From Geoglobus sp. (GTDB lineage: Archaea; Halobacteriota; Archaeoglobi; Archaeoglobales; Archaeoglobaceae): 10,394 bases of DNA. Under the pieces are notes generated by a model. That model worked only from the letters and a program-made list of their open reading frames with translations. It was not told the DNA's origin and searched no databases. Location of the stretch: NCBI GenBank assembly GCA_015523645.1, contig WAJY01000212.1, positions 1 through 10,394 of the forward strand, given 5' to 3'. Positions 1 through 7,695 of this stretch are shown here, piece after piece (within the stretch, counting starts at the first letter, position 1; every line of letters starts with the position of its first letter). The position numbers and the translations under genes were made by a program.

Positions 1-234
1 TCCATGGAGAGAGGGTTATTCTTGAAGGATGTTGAGAAGGAAGTGATTCTGAAGAGTGATGAAATGATAGCCTGTCCAAAATGCGGGAAGGAGCACATAT
101 CAAAAACAGAATACAAAAAGATCTCTGAAAAAATTGGCTATGAGCTCATTCCAAAATACTGTCCAGACTGCAGGGCAACGATAATCTTCGAGGAGATATA
201 CAAGGAAATTACGGAGGGGAGGGGTGGTGAATGA
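1..234 (+). CDS. Small zinc-ribbon-type protein or C-terminal domain, 5' end probably outside the window
   Basis: The frame is open from the first base. The first ATG is at position 4, but nothing upstream is visible to support it as a start, so this may be the C-terminal end of a longer protein. The 76 visible residues contain two cysteine pairs, CPKC (C24, C27) and CPDC (C53, C56), separated by a charged helix. This is a zinc-ribbon or rubredoxin-knuckle layout. Similar tails, from memory, sit at the C-terminus of some 4Fe-4S ferredoxin subunits of archaeal redox complexes, so a redox partner encoded upstream is possible but not shown. The stop codon lies inside the start of the next gene (overlap of about 11 bp), so the two are translationally coupled in one operon with the TorD-like chaperone. 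I do not recognise a specific family. Confidence 0.6.
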   Translation, partial: SMERGLFLKDVEKEVILKSDEMIACPKCGKEHISKTEYKKISEKIGYELIPKYCPDCRATIIFEEIYKEITEGRGGE

Positions 235-844
235 GGTAAGGGAGATAATGAGGGTAAGAAGGGATCTCTATTCATTTCTTTCCTCACTTTTCTACGGCAG
301 AGTAACAAAGGATTTTGTAAACGATCTGGTAAATGGAGAGATTCGACTTCCTGAGGATGAAGAGATAAATGAAGGGCTGAGAATCATGAGGAGATTCGTT
401 GAGGAGAGGGGAGAGATTGAGAGAGCTTTGATAGATATAGAGGACGAATTTGTGAGGTTATTGCTGGGCATTTCCGAGAAAATTCCGGTTTCAAAGTCTG
501 AGCTGTTCGGTGAGGGTGGATATGGAAAAATAAGTCTTGAGGTTGAGGAGAAGATGAGAAAGCTTGGATATGTGCAAATAAACAAATCCCTTCCTCCAGA
601 CCACATAGCAATGGAGCTAGACTTCATGTCCGTCTTGATAGAATCTTCTCTAGATGAGGATAGGGACATTAAAGATTGCTTGAAGGAGCAATTAGAATTT
701 TTGCAGGATGAGATGCTGAGCTGGATACCTGAGGTTTTAGATAGAATTGAGGAGAAGGGGGAATTTTTCAAAGGAGTTGCAAAGCTAACAAGAGGATTTC
801 TAAGATTGGATAAAAAAATAATCAGCGAGATTCTTTTATGGTAA
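224..844 (+). CDS. TorD/DmsD-family molybdoenzyme chaperone
   Basis: Probable cytoplasmic chaperone that binds the Tat signal and apo-form of a molybdopterin oxidoreductase until its cofactor is inserted. The 206-residue, all-helical, acidic protein has the length usual for the TorD family. It carries the family signature near residues 123-136 as LPPDHIAMELDFM, close to the consensus E-P-x-D-H-x-x-x-E-L-x-F-M. The start is a GTG at 224; GTG at 227 or ATG at 248 are alternatives. A purine-rich GGAGGGG stretch just upstream serves the GTG pair. The gene overlaps the preceding zinc-ribbon gene and is convergent with the molybdoenzyme operon: its stop codon overlaps the end of the NrfD gene by 9 bp. 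Its obvious client is the Tat-dependent catalytic subunit encoded on the opposite strand. The family call is firm; the client is inferred from position. Confidence 0.85.
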   Translation: MVNEVREIMRVRRDLYSFLSSLFYGRVTKDFVNDLVNGEIRLPEDEEINEGLRIMRRFVEERGEIERALIDIEDEFVRLLLGISEKIPVSKSELFGEGGYGKISLEVEEKMRKLGYVQINKSLPPDHIAMELDFMSVLIESSLDEDRDIKDCLKEQLEFLQDEMLSWIPEVLDRIEEKGEFFKGVAKLTRGFLRLDKKIISEILLW

Positions 845-1765
845 AACTATTGCCTTTGCTGCCGCTGCAATGATCACGATTCTGAACAGATATCCTCCAG
901 CGAGAACACTCAGGGCTGAGAGAGCTTCAATAACAACAGTTTTTCTTATGAAAGACAATCCGTAGAGAATGAGCGGAAGAATCAGTCCAATTCCGATAAA
1001 GCCATAGAGAAACATCCCGCTGTATGTTCCTGAAAGAATGAGCTCTGCTGAGAACTTGGAACCAAAGCTCATGAATGGAAAGCTTGTATCTTTTGCCATT
1101 GACGATATGTCAAAAATGAGAAAGGCAACAAAAATGATTTCAAATGCTATCAAGCTAACATCCGCAATTTTCAGTCTGAGTTCACTCTCCCTCTCTTTTA
1201 CAATTCCATACAGAACGCATATGGCTATTCCTGTTGAAATGCCACTTGCAACAAACAAGGGTGGAATTGCAAAGCTCAACCATAAGGGCACAAATCTCGC
1301 CTCTCTTAACAACAAAGCAGTGTAGAGAATGATCATGAAGGCAAGAAAGGCATTGACAGCCATTATCCCAGTTTTGACATTGCTGTTCATCTTCAGATAT
1401 CCCAGTCTTTCAACAACCAGAATAAACCATAGAATGAGGAAGAAGAGGATTATCCAGCTCCCTATTGCAAGCCATGAGCCTAGATTGCTGAAAAGAAATG
1501 GATTGAAAACGGCATTGATGACATTTGGGTGATCGAAGATGAGACTCAAAAGTCCTATTACAAGAACGATCCCACTGACAATTATTCCAAATTTTGATAC
1601 CTCCTCAAACACCCTGCTTTTCTGCCTGTAAAAGCTCGCAGCAAATCCTGTTATGAACATTCCTCCTGCAAGTCCTCCTAAAAAGAGATAGGTGGCGATA
1701 GCCAATCCCCAGGGTTTAGCCAATGCATGCTCCCCGAGTCCGTAAAAAAATATGTATTTTAGCAT
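836..1765 (-). CDS. nrfD: NrfD/PsrC-family integral membrane subunit
   Basis: Membrane anchor of the molybdoenzyme complex, expected to take electrons from the ferredoxin subunit and reduce quinone (menaquinone if this is an Archaeoglobales). The 309 residues are strongly hydrophobic, with about eight transmembrane helices by eye (near 20-43, 59-78, 97-117, 132-152, 160-187, 200-220, 240-268 and 279-307). This matches the eight-helix NrfD/PsrC core. Family-like features are the GGLAGG turn in the first helix and a final helix ending GGYLFRIVIIAA, typical of NrfD proteins. There is no heme-binding His pattern of a cytochrome b subunit. The ATG follows a GAGGGAG Shine-Dalgarno and lies 12 bp after the ferredoxin gene, so this is the third and last gene of the operon. 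Its 3' end overlaps the convergent chaperone gene by 9 bp. Confidence 0.9.
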   Translation of the reverse strand: MLKYIFFYGLGEHALAKPWGLAIATYLFLGGLAGGMFITGFAASFYRQKSRVFEEVSKFGIIVSGIVLVIGLLSLIFDHPNVINAVFNPFLFSNLGSWLAIGSWIILFFLILWFILVVERLGYLKMNSNVKTGIMAVNAFLAFMIILYTALLLREARFVPLWLSFAIPPLFVASGISTGIAICVLYGIVKERESELRLKIADVSLIAFEIIFVAFLIFDISSMAKDTSFPFMSFGSKFSAELILSGTYSGMFLYGFIGIGLILPLILYGLSFIRKTVVIEALSALSVLAGGYLFRIVIIAAAAKAIVLP

Positions 1766-1777
1766 TTCGCTCCCTCT

Positions 1778-2341
1778 TCAGAAGAAGAGGAACAGTCTCT
1801 CCAATGCTCCAGCAGACATCTTCTCAAGGGCTCTCTCTCTAAGGGTTTTTGCAAGCTCAGCCTGCTCACCTGCATTTATTGTTTGAGTCGGACAGACCAT
1901 AGCGCATCTGGGTTTTGGTTCCCTGAATATCTCTTTACCGCTTGCATCTTTTGGATTGAAGGGCTGAACGCAGAATGAGCACTTGTCCATCTTTCCATCA
2001 AGCCCAAATGCCCCACTTCTCCTGAACTGTGGGGCTCCGAAGGGGCATGCTGAGGCACAGTATCCGCAGCCAATGCAAACGTCCTTGTTAACAAGAACAA
2101 CTCCATCCTCCTGCCTTTTCCATATCGCATGGGTTGGACAGACTTTGAGGCATGGCGGATCGTTGCAATGTAAGCATGGCATAGGTAGATTCAGCTGCCC
2201 CTCCTGACCCTCGTTAATCGTGACAACCTTTATTCTGAAAACACCGTCTGGGACTTCATTGAAGTTCTTGCAGATTGCCTCACATCCCTTGCACTTTATG
2301 CATTTGGTGTTGTAAACATCCATCAGAAACTTCAGTGGCAT
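1778..2341 (-). CDS. fdhB: Four-cluster 4Fe-4S ferredoxin subunit of the molybdoenzyme (FdhB/DmsB-like)
   Basis: Electron-transfer subunit linking the molybdenum site to the membrane subunit. The 187 residues contain 16 cysteines in the order typical of DmsB/FdnH/PsrB proteins: C14-C17-C20-C24, C56-C59-C64-C68, C89-C92-C95-C99, and a split last set C121-C124 with C146-C150. These can hold four [4Fe-4S] clusters. The stretch CAMVCPTQT around the last pair resembles formate dehydrogenase beta subunits. There is no signal peptide and no C-terminal transmembrane helix, unlike FdnH, so it would travel with the Tat-exported catalytic subunit and dock on the NrfD protein. The ATG is 11 bp downstream of the catalytic subunit stop, with a GAGGTGAT ribosome-binding site that overlaps that stop, indicating tight co-translation. 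Confidence 0.93.
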   Translation of the reverse strand: MPLKFLMDVYNTKCIKCKGCEAICKNFNEVPDGVFRIKVVTINEGQEGQLNLPMPCLHCNDPPCLKVCPTHAIWKRQEDGVVLVNKDVCIGCGYCASACPFGAPQFRRSGAFGLDGKMDKCSFCVQPFNPKDASGKEIFREPKPRCAMVCPTQTINAGEQAELAKTLRERALEKMSAGALERLFLFF

Positions 2342-2352
2342 CTCGCATCACC

Positions 2353-5229
2353 TCACGCCGAAGCGTAATTTTCCTTTAGATACTGCATCACCCTGTCAAC
2401 TATTCCCTTCATTTTTGCAAGCTGTCCAATGAGTTCTTTTTCCTGCCCAAGCTTAACAACATTGCATATTCCTGACTTCGTGTTCTGCATCTGTGTTTCA
2501 GGATCCCAGCCAGGAGAGTTTGTTGTATTTGCAGACTCTCCATAAACGTAGGGCTTGGTGTCCATGTCCTCAATAACCGGAAATCTGTCCAAGTAAGGCT
2601 CACCCATGAACTGTCCTGCCCAGTGGAATGGCAGAAAGACAACGCCCTTCGGCACAGCCCTGGTTACCCTAGCCTTCACAACTATCCTTGATGGCTCTGC
2701 TCCATATTCAAGTCCCCTAGGAGTAATCACAACGACCTCATCTCCGTTTCTTATCCCCCTTTCATTTGCATCTTCAGGATTTATCTCCACATACATCTCG
2801 GGCTGAAGCTCAGCTAGGATCTTGTTGTTTCTTGTTGATGCTCCTCCTCCCTGATGTTCAACCTGCCTTCCTGATGTCCAGGTTAGCGGGAAGTGTTCGT
2901 AGATGTTGTACTCCTTGTAGAGTTGCTGAAGGAGTCTAGCAAGAATCGGGACTCTGTAATGGAACTTTCCATAAACCTTCTCATCGTAGGTTGGATACTT
3001 GTCTATGAGATCCACTCTCGGAGTGTAAATGGGTTCTCTGTGTACAGGCACAGGATCTTTCATGTTCCATGCATATATCCTTGCTCTTCCTCTGCCAGAA
3101 GGCACCATGTTCTTATCAAGCCACTCTGAATAATCAGTCTCGAGATTCGTTGCCCATCCCTTCATTTGATCATGCCCATTAACACCGCTGAGCAGTGATG
3201 AGCCATCTGGTGCTTCAGTTCCCCATTTTACTCTGAAGTCATGCCCTCCTTCCCACACAGGAATGTCGTTTCTGTAGAGAATTGGAGTCCCGGGATGTCT
3301 TTCATTCCAGCATGGCCATGGCAGTCCCCAGTATTCTCCATTACAAGGACCACCTTCAGCCCTTAGCGTTTCAGGACTGAAGGTATAATCACATTCCATC
3401 TGCCTCTTTAGTCTCCAACTCTTCTGCCCAATCATGCCTATAGCTCTTGAGCCAACAGTAATTTCCTTGTCCAAGATCTCTTCTGATGTTATCTCATCGG
3501 GTGATTTGTTCCCGAAGTTTATAGTGAACTTCTCATAAAGCCCAGGGTCGTACTTGTCTAGAGCCTTCACCAAGCTGAGAAGAATCCATACATCTGGTTT
3601 TGACTCATAGAGAGGATCTATAACCTTGTTTCTCCATTGAACTTGTCTTCCCGAATTTGTAACACTACCTGACTGCTCCCACTGGGTTGATGCAGGAAGG
3701 ACTATTATCCCATCATCCCTCTCGGCTAGAGCCGCGCCGCTTTCAAGGAATGGATCGACAAATACCAGCAATTCGACCTCCTCAAAAGCCTTCTTCACAA
3801 GCCTTGTATCTCCTATTGAGGGAGTTGAGTGCCCCCACATGAATATGATCTTTATGCTTGATGGCTGGTCTATCTTCATTGCCCTCTCAACTGGAAATTC
3901 CTCCGTTCCTGCTAGTGCTCCAACTGCAAATCTTGACATGGTAAAGCCTTTCTTTTCCATTAGCTCCTTGCTTCCAAACCTGCCCAACAGCCATTCATAA
4001 TCGACATTCCATACGTTTGCCCAGTGTCTCCATGCCTTCTCACTTATTCCATAATAGCTGGGCAGAGAGTGACTTAAAACGCACATGTCTGTTGCTCCCT
4101 GAACATTGTCATGTCCCCTGAAAGCGTTAACACCGCCTCCAGGCTTGCCTGCATTACCAAGCAAAAGCTGGAGAATTGCAAAGGATCTTATGTTTTGAGA
4201 GCCAACCTCATGCTGTGTTGCTCCCATTGCATACTGTAGTGTTGATGGCTTGTTGTGGGCAAGGATGAAGGCTGCCTGCCTTATCTTTTCTGCAGGGACT
4301 CCTGTGATGTCCTCAACAACCTCTGGAGGATACTGCATGATTATTTCCTTAGCCTTCTCGAAGCCATACGTTCTCTCCCTTATGAACTCCTCGTCATACC
4401 ATCCATTCTTTATTATCTCATAGCATATTCCCCAAACAAGAGGAATGTCTGTTCCTGGTCTGAACTGCAAATGCAAGTCACTCACAGCAGCTGTTCTTGA
4501 GAATCTTGGATCTGCACATATCAGCTTTGCTCCCCTCCTTTTTGCCTCCATTATGTGGAAAAAGCTCACTGGATGTGCCTCAGCTGGATTGGAGAAGAAT
4601 ATTATTGCCTTCGCATTCCTCATGTCATTGAAGTTGTTGGTCATCGCTCCATATCCCCATGTATTGCCCAGCCCAGCAACAGTTGTTGAATGACAGATTC
4701 TTGCCTGATGATCTATGTTGTTTGATCCCCAGAATGCCATGAACTTTCTCATTAAATAAGCTCCTTCATTGCTTGTATGTGCCGATCCTGCGAAGAAAAC
4801 AGCATCAGGTCCATATTTCTCTCTGACTTCCATCATCTTCTTTGCAATTCTGTCCAATGCTTCATCCCAGCTTATCCTTCTCCACTTTCCATTTTCCTTT
4901 ACAAGCGGATACTTGACCCTTTTCTCACTTGTTACCGTATGATTTATGCTCGCACCCTTTGCACAAAGCTTCCCTCTATTTATTGGATGCTCTGTCCATG
5001 GCTCAATTCCTATGAGCTTTCCGTTCTTGACTTTTGCCTTTATTCCGCATCCAACAGCACAGAATATGCAGATCGTTTTAACGTAGCTGACTCCCTCACC
5101 CGCTTCTTGGGCTGATGCCTTGGAGAAGAAATGCCCATCCCTGCCAAACTTGATTCCACCAACAGAAAGGAGTGTTAATGCAGTTGCTGTTTTCACAAAA
5201 TCTCTCCTGCTTAACTTCAATTCAATCAT
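2353..5229 (-). CDS. fdhA: Tat-exported molybdopterin oxidoreductase catalytic subunit, formate dehydrogenase (FdnG-like)
   Basis: Catalytic subunit, 958 residues from the preferred ATG at 5229. It begins with a twin-arginine signal (SRRDFVK at residues 7-13, then a hydrophobic stretch), so the enzyme should act outside the membrane. Next comes an N-terminal [4Fe-4S] site, C54-x2-C57-x3-C61 with C89, then the molybdopterin domains. The active-site region reads DHQARICHSTTVAGLG. Cys179 stands where FdnG-type enzymes often have selenocysteine and is followed by the His that is characteristic of formate dehydrogenases. Further FDH-like stretches are AEAHPVSF, FRPGTDIPL and PGGGVNAFRGHDNVQGATD. 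Formate as substrate is therefore likely but not proven. The frame extends upstream to an ATG at 5283, but that codon sits 3 bp from the TATA box and would lie upstream of the transcript start. The ATG at 5229 has a GGAGGGG ribosome-binding site 5 bp away and places the RR motif correctly. First gene of a three-gene operon. Confidence 0.93.
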   Translation of the reverse strand: MIELKLSRRDFVKTATALTLLSVGGIKFGRDGHFFSKASAQEAGEGVSYVKTICIFCAVGCGIKAKVKNGKLIGIEPWTEHPINRGKLCAKGASINHTVTSEKRVKYPLVKENGKWRRISWDEALDRIAKKMMEVREKYGPDAVFFAGSAHTSNEGAYLMRKFMAFWGSNNIDHQARICHSTTVAGLGNTWGYGAMTNNFNDMRNAKAIIFFSNPAEAHPVSFFHIMEAKRRGAKLICADPRFSRTAAVSDLHLQFRPGTDIPLVWGICYEIIKNGWYDEEFIRERTYGFEKAKEIIMQYPPEVVEDITGVPAEKIRQAAFILAHNKPSTLQYAMGATQHEVGSQNIRSFAILQLLLGNAGKPGGGVNAFRGHDNVQGATDMCVLSHSLPSYYGISEKAWRHWANVWNVDYEWLLGRFGSKELMEKKGFTMSRFAVGALAGTEEFPVERAMKIDQPSSIKIIFMWGHSTPSIGDTRLVKKAFEEVELLVFVDPFLESGAALAERDDGIIVLPASTQWEQSGSVTNSGRQVQWRNKVIDPLYESKPDVWILLSLVKALDKYDPGLYEKFTINFGNKSPDEITSEEILDKEITVGSRAIGMIGQKSWRLKRQMECDYTFSPETLRAEGGPCNGEYWGLPWPCWNERHPGTPILYRNDIPVWEGGHDFRVKWGTEAPDGSSLLSGVNGHDQMKGWATNLETDYSEWLDKNMVPSGRGRARIYAWNMKDPVPVHREPIYTPRVDLIDKYPTYDEKVYGKFHYRVPILARLLQQLYKEYNIYEHFPLTWTSGRQVEHQGGGASTRNNKILAELQPEMYVEINPEDANERGIRNGDEVVVITPRGLEYGAEPSRIVVKARVTRAVPKGVVFLPFHWAGQFMGEPYLDRFPVIEDMDTKPYVYGESANTTNSPGWDPETQMQNTKSGICNVVKLGQEKELIGQLAKMKGIVDRVMQYLKENYASA

Positions 5230-5234
5230 ACACT

Positions 5235-5241
5235 CCCCTCC
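5235..5241 (-). promoter_or_regulatory. Strong Shine-Dalgarno of the molybdoenzyme catalytic subunit
   Basis: GGAGGGG on the minus strand, 5 bp before the ATG at 5229. It decides the start of the catalytic subunit in favour of this ATG over the upstream ATG at 5283. The right edge overlaps the 21-bp dyad at 5240-5260, so a hairpin there could influence access. Confidence 0.8.
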
Positions 5242-5260
5242 TTGCCATGTACTGACAAGG
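5240..5260 (-). promoter_or_regulatory. Imperfect 21-bp inverted repeat in the molybdoenzyme leader (candidate operator or hairpin)
   Basis: On the minus strand the arms CCTTGTCA and TGGCAAGG flank a 5-nt spacer. Seven of eight positions are Watson-Crick pairs and the eighth is G-U in RNA. The repeat lies between the expected transcription start (about 5264) and the Shine-Dalgarno, where a repressor could block initiation or a stem could mask the ribosome site. A related 9-bp palindrome, CTTGTCAAG, is at 5301-5309 upstream of the TATA box. The function is inferred. Confidence 0.45.
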
Positions 5261-5285
5261 TACAGAAAATTTATTGTGACCATCC

Positions 5286-5302
5286 ATTATAAATTTTTCT
5301 CT
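5286..5302 (-). promoter_or_regulatory. TATA box and purine-rich BRE of the molybdoenzyme operon
   Basis: The minus strand reads TTTATAAT at 5293-5286, preceded by the purine-rich GAGAAAAA at 5302-5295, a standard archaeal BRE/TATA layout. Initiation about 25 bp downstream would fall near 5264, giving a leader of about 35 nt before the ATG at 5229. The preceding deaminase gene ends at 5327, so the operon has its own promoter and need not depend on read-through. Confidence 0.7.
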
Positions 5303-5309
5303 TGACAAG
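5301..5309. promoter_or_regulatory. 9-bp palindrome CTTGACAAG upstream of the TATA box (candidate operator half)
   Basis: A short perfect palindrome around a central base, just upstream of the BRE. It shares the heptamer TGACAAG with 5253-5259, an arm of the leader dyad, with exactly 50 bp between the copies (near five helical turns). A regulator bridging the promoter is one reading; chance is possible for such a short motif. Confidence 0.3.
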
Positions 5310-5326
5310 TGAAAGCTTAGGGAAAT

Positions 5327-7036
5327 TTATTGATCAACAATCAGACTTACAATTTTTCTCTCCTTAACCTTAACGATACCCTTGTTGCTGAGCTTCAATT
5401 CTGGAAGGGAAACAAATGTCATGAAGTGAAGAATGTTCAGAGGATTTTCAAATTCTGGAATCTCTTCTTTCAGCACTTCTCTCAGCCTCCCCATCTTATC
5501 CATCACCTGAGGAACATCCCTGCTCATAACACCTCCATAGGGTAAGGGAAGCGATATTTCTTTCTCTCCAAGATAGCATATACCTCCCTTCATTCTTATT
5601 ACCCTGTTTATTGCATCTGCAACAAGCTCATCCTCAATTCCTATTGCAACTATGTTGTACTGGTCAAAGCAAACCGTGGTTGCAATAGCTCCCTGCATAT
5701 TAATTCCATCCAAAGGGAGCAAGATAACATTTCCATTTCTGAATCTGTCAACAAGAACAGCCTTGCAAAATCCATCAACACTGCCATCTTTTACCTCAAC
5801 CTCCATTATTTTCTCCCTGTTAACAGTCTCACTTAGCAGCTCAGCAACTCTAATCTTTGCAATACCCTCATGCTTGATTTTCAAGTCCTCAACCTCAACC
5901 CTCTCAACCCTCATAATGCTGAAAGGTTTTTCGGACGTTCTCTTTGGCTCAGGAATTTTTCCGCCAATTATCGTTCTATCCACATCAAATCTCCCTAAAT
6001 CTTTAAGAATTGCTAAATCTGCATATCTACCTGGAGCTATGATTCCAATTTCCCTCTCTTTTCCATAATATCTCGCAGGATTTACTGTAATCATTCTGAG
6101 AGCCTCTATCTCATCCAAACCCATTTCAACAGCCTTCCTAGCCACAGCATCCATGTATCCATTTGCAAGATCTAAAGGCTCAATACCATCTGAGACTAGA
6201 GATATCCATGACTTGTCAACCTTGGAATCAAGTCTCTGGATAACCCTTATGTCACTCCTGATAGACCCCTCTCTAACCATGAGATGCATTCCATTTCTGA
6301 GCCTTTCAATCCCTTGCTCCGGTGTTATCGCTTCATGGCATGAACTTGCAACAATTGAATAGGCTGAAAGCTTGTTTCTCTTAGCTCCAGAACTGTGTCC
6401 AAGTATCGTTAAGTTTCTATCGAGCGCAAATTCAACCTTTCTAAGCGCATCCTTGTCAAGAGATATAACTCCACTCCAGGAAACAACCTCACCTAGACCT
6501 ACAAGCATGTCCTGTGAGATTTCTGCAAGCCTTTCATAGTCCAGCTCGAAGTTTGGATGTTCAACCTTTAAATCGTGGGGAGAAATGAAGGGGATTTGGA
6601 GATAAACCCTCAATGAGCACTCTTTCGACCAGCTTACAAACATTCTGAACCCTTCTTCTCCCATTGAATTTATAACTGCATCCGGCTCGGCGAATATGGC
6701 TGTTGTTCCATGTCTTACAGCAATATCTGAGAACTCGTTTAATGTGAGATAGTAGTCTGGATGTGAATGACCATCAATAAAACCTGGAGTTACGTAGAGA
6801 TTCTTTAGATCAACCACCTTTCTCGCCCGAACTTTTTCCATGCACGCTATTCTGTCATTTTTTATTGCAATGCAGCCCTCGTATATCTCACCTGGAATAA
6901 CATCCACAATCTGGCAATTTTCAAAGAGAAGATCAGCCTTCTCAATGCCAAGAGCAACGGCAATCAGATCTCTGTATACATCTAAAATGCTTGTGCCGAT
7001 CATAAGGAGTGTTATATCAACCCAATTATTAAACAT
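5327..7036 (-). CDS. ade: Adenine deaminase-family amidohydrolase (COG1001 type), divergent
   Basis: Predicted cytoplasmic metal-dependent deaminase converting adenine to hypoxanthine in purine salvage. The 569 residues match the usual length (about 550-590). The amidohydrolase barrel shows the expected ligands: HSH at 90-92, Glu183 in GLGEVVSW, His214 in ILGHSSGAK, His234-Glu235 in CHEAITPE, the REGS motif at 255-258 and Asp283 in VSDGIEPLDL. GIIAPGRYADLAIL (331-344) and the C-terminal GAIATTV...LPLPYGGVMS are typical of Ade. Two family motifs are altered: the usual ADPHE after the HxH strand reads AEPDA (116-120), and the usual DSHN reads DQYN (458-461). A change of substrate is therefore possible. 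The start is uncertain: ATG at 7036 lies only about 20 bp from a TATA-like box at 7052-7059, so ATG at 7003 (residue 12) may be used. No Shine-Dalgarno is visible for either. Monocistronic, upstream of the molybdoenzyme operon. Confidence 0.85.
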   Translation of the reverse strand: MFNNWVDITLLMIGTSILDVYRDLIAVALGIEKADLLFENCQIVDVIPGEIYEGCIAIKNDRIACMEKVRARKVVDLKNLYVTPGFIDGHSHPDYYLTLNEFSDIAVRHGTTAIFAEPDAVINSMGEEGFRMFVSWSKECSLRVYLQIPFISPHDLKVEHPNFELDYERLAEISQDMLVGLGEVVSWSGVISLDKDALRKVEFALDRNLTILGHSSGAKRNKLSAYSIVASSCHEAITPEQGIERLRNGMHLMVREGSIRSDIRVIQRLDSKVDKSWISLVSDGIEPLDLANGYMDAVARKAVEMGLDEIEALRMITVNPARYYGKEREIGIIAPGRYADLAILKDLGRFDVDRTIIGGKIPEPKRTSEKPFSIMRVERVEVEDLKIKHEGIAKIRVAELLSETVNREKIMEVEVKDGSVDGFCKAVLVDRFRNGNVILLPLDGINMQGAIATTVCFDQYNIVAIGIEDELVADAINRVIRMKGGICYLGEKEISLPLPYGGVMSRDVPQVMDKMGRLREVLKEEIPEFENPLNILHFMTFVSLPELKLSNKGIVKVKERKIVSLIVDQ

Positions 7037-7051
7037 TGTCTGTGCAATGGA

Positions 7052-7059
7052 GTTTAAAG
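7052..7059 (-). promoter_or_regulatory. Candidate TATA box of the deaminase gene
   Basis: The minus strand reads CTTTAAAC, about 20 bp before the ATG at 7036. Initiation 25 bp downstream would fall near 7030, which would favour the second ATG at 7003 with a leader of about 27 nt, or a nearly leaderless message. The sequence is weak and the surroundings are AT-rich, so confidence is low. Confidence 0.35.
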
Positions 7060-7695
7060 AGCTTGAGGAAAATACTTTGTAACTCAGAGATTATCATTAA
7101 ACATACAGCAGCTCAGTTTCAGCATCTTTTAACCTTCCTCAGCTTTTCGTTTTTATTTCTCGATCCCATAATAGTTAACGAGTCTTAAAAGAATGTCCGT
7201 GCTTATTATAATAAAAATAAGTATTGATTTATAGCAATAACATTTGTGAGTGGTAACATAATTTTAAAATAGCCAAGAATTATGCTTGATCTGACGGAAG
7301 TATTGAATTCTAAACCTTTAAACATTTTGAAAAAGTTGTGTTGAGGAAAGGTGGGAGAAGATAACAAATAAACGGGAGAGAAAAAGACATGAGAAATGTT
7401 ATCTGAAATTTGAAAGGTTTATAACCAAATAAAATATCGATCTTACAATGATGCTTGTAAGGAAGAGAAAATGATAAGTAATTGATGACTCTGTTTTCAC
7501 GGACTTTTTTTATTAGTTTCGATGAAAACAATATTACAAGAAGTTTTTTTATAAAAAATATCTAATGAAGATTTTATAATTTAAGAGCTATTTTATTCAA
7601 TGTTTACCTAGCAGAATTCTTTGCAGAAAGCATACCTAAAAAAGTAGTTTCTGAAATTCTCGAAGGGGGCTGTCATCTATGTGAACCCGAACTGG
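7060..7695. other. AT-rich intergenic stretch with no supported gene
   Basis: Some 630 bp between the deaminase promoter and the IS110 remnant. It contains T-runs, TATA-like hexamers (for example near 7316 and 7418) and only short frames. No start with a ribosome site leads into a plausible protein. The one stretch that reads like protein is the plus-strand frame at 7569-7712, listed separately. I see no tRNA, terminator stem or repeat array here. Confidence 0.6.

Noticed and set aside
292..771. Minus-strand open frame of 159 residues opposite the TorD-like gene
   Set aside because: Serine-rich shadow translation of the chaperone gene, with no ribosome site and no family features. The plus-strand frame carries the TorD signature.
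5230..5283. Upstream ATG at 5283 for the molybdoenzyme catalytic subunit
   Set aside because: It lies 3 bp from the TATA box and would be upstream of the transcript start. The ATG at 5229 has a strong Shine-Dalgarno and places the twin-arginine motif at the usual distance from the N-terminus.
7482..7526. Possible C/D-box guide RNA (TTGATGAC and CGATGAA boxes)
   Set aside because: No matching D or D' box (CTGA) at the required places and no terminal stem. Such boxes arise often by chance in AT-rich DNA.
7310..7531. Minus-strand 73-codon frame
   Set aside because: Low-complexity Phe/Ser/Lys-rich composition in AT-rich DNA, no ribosome site and no recognisable motif.
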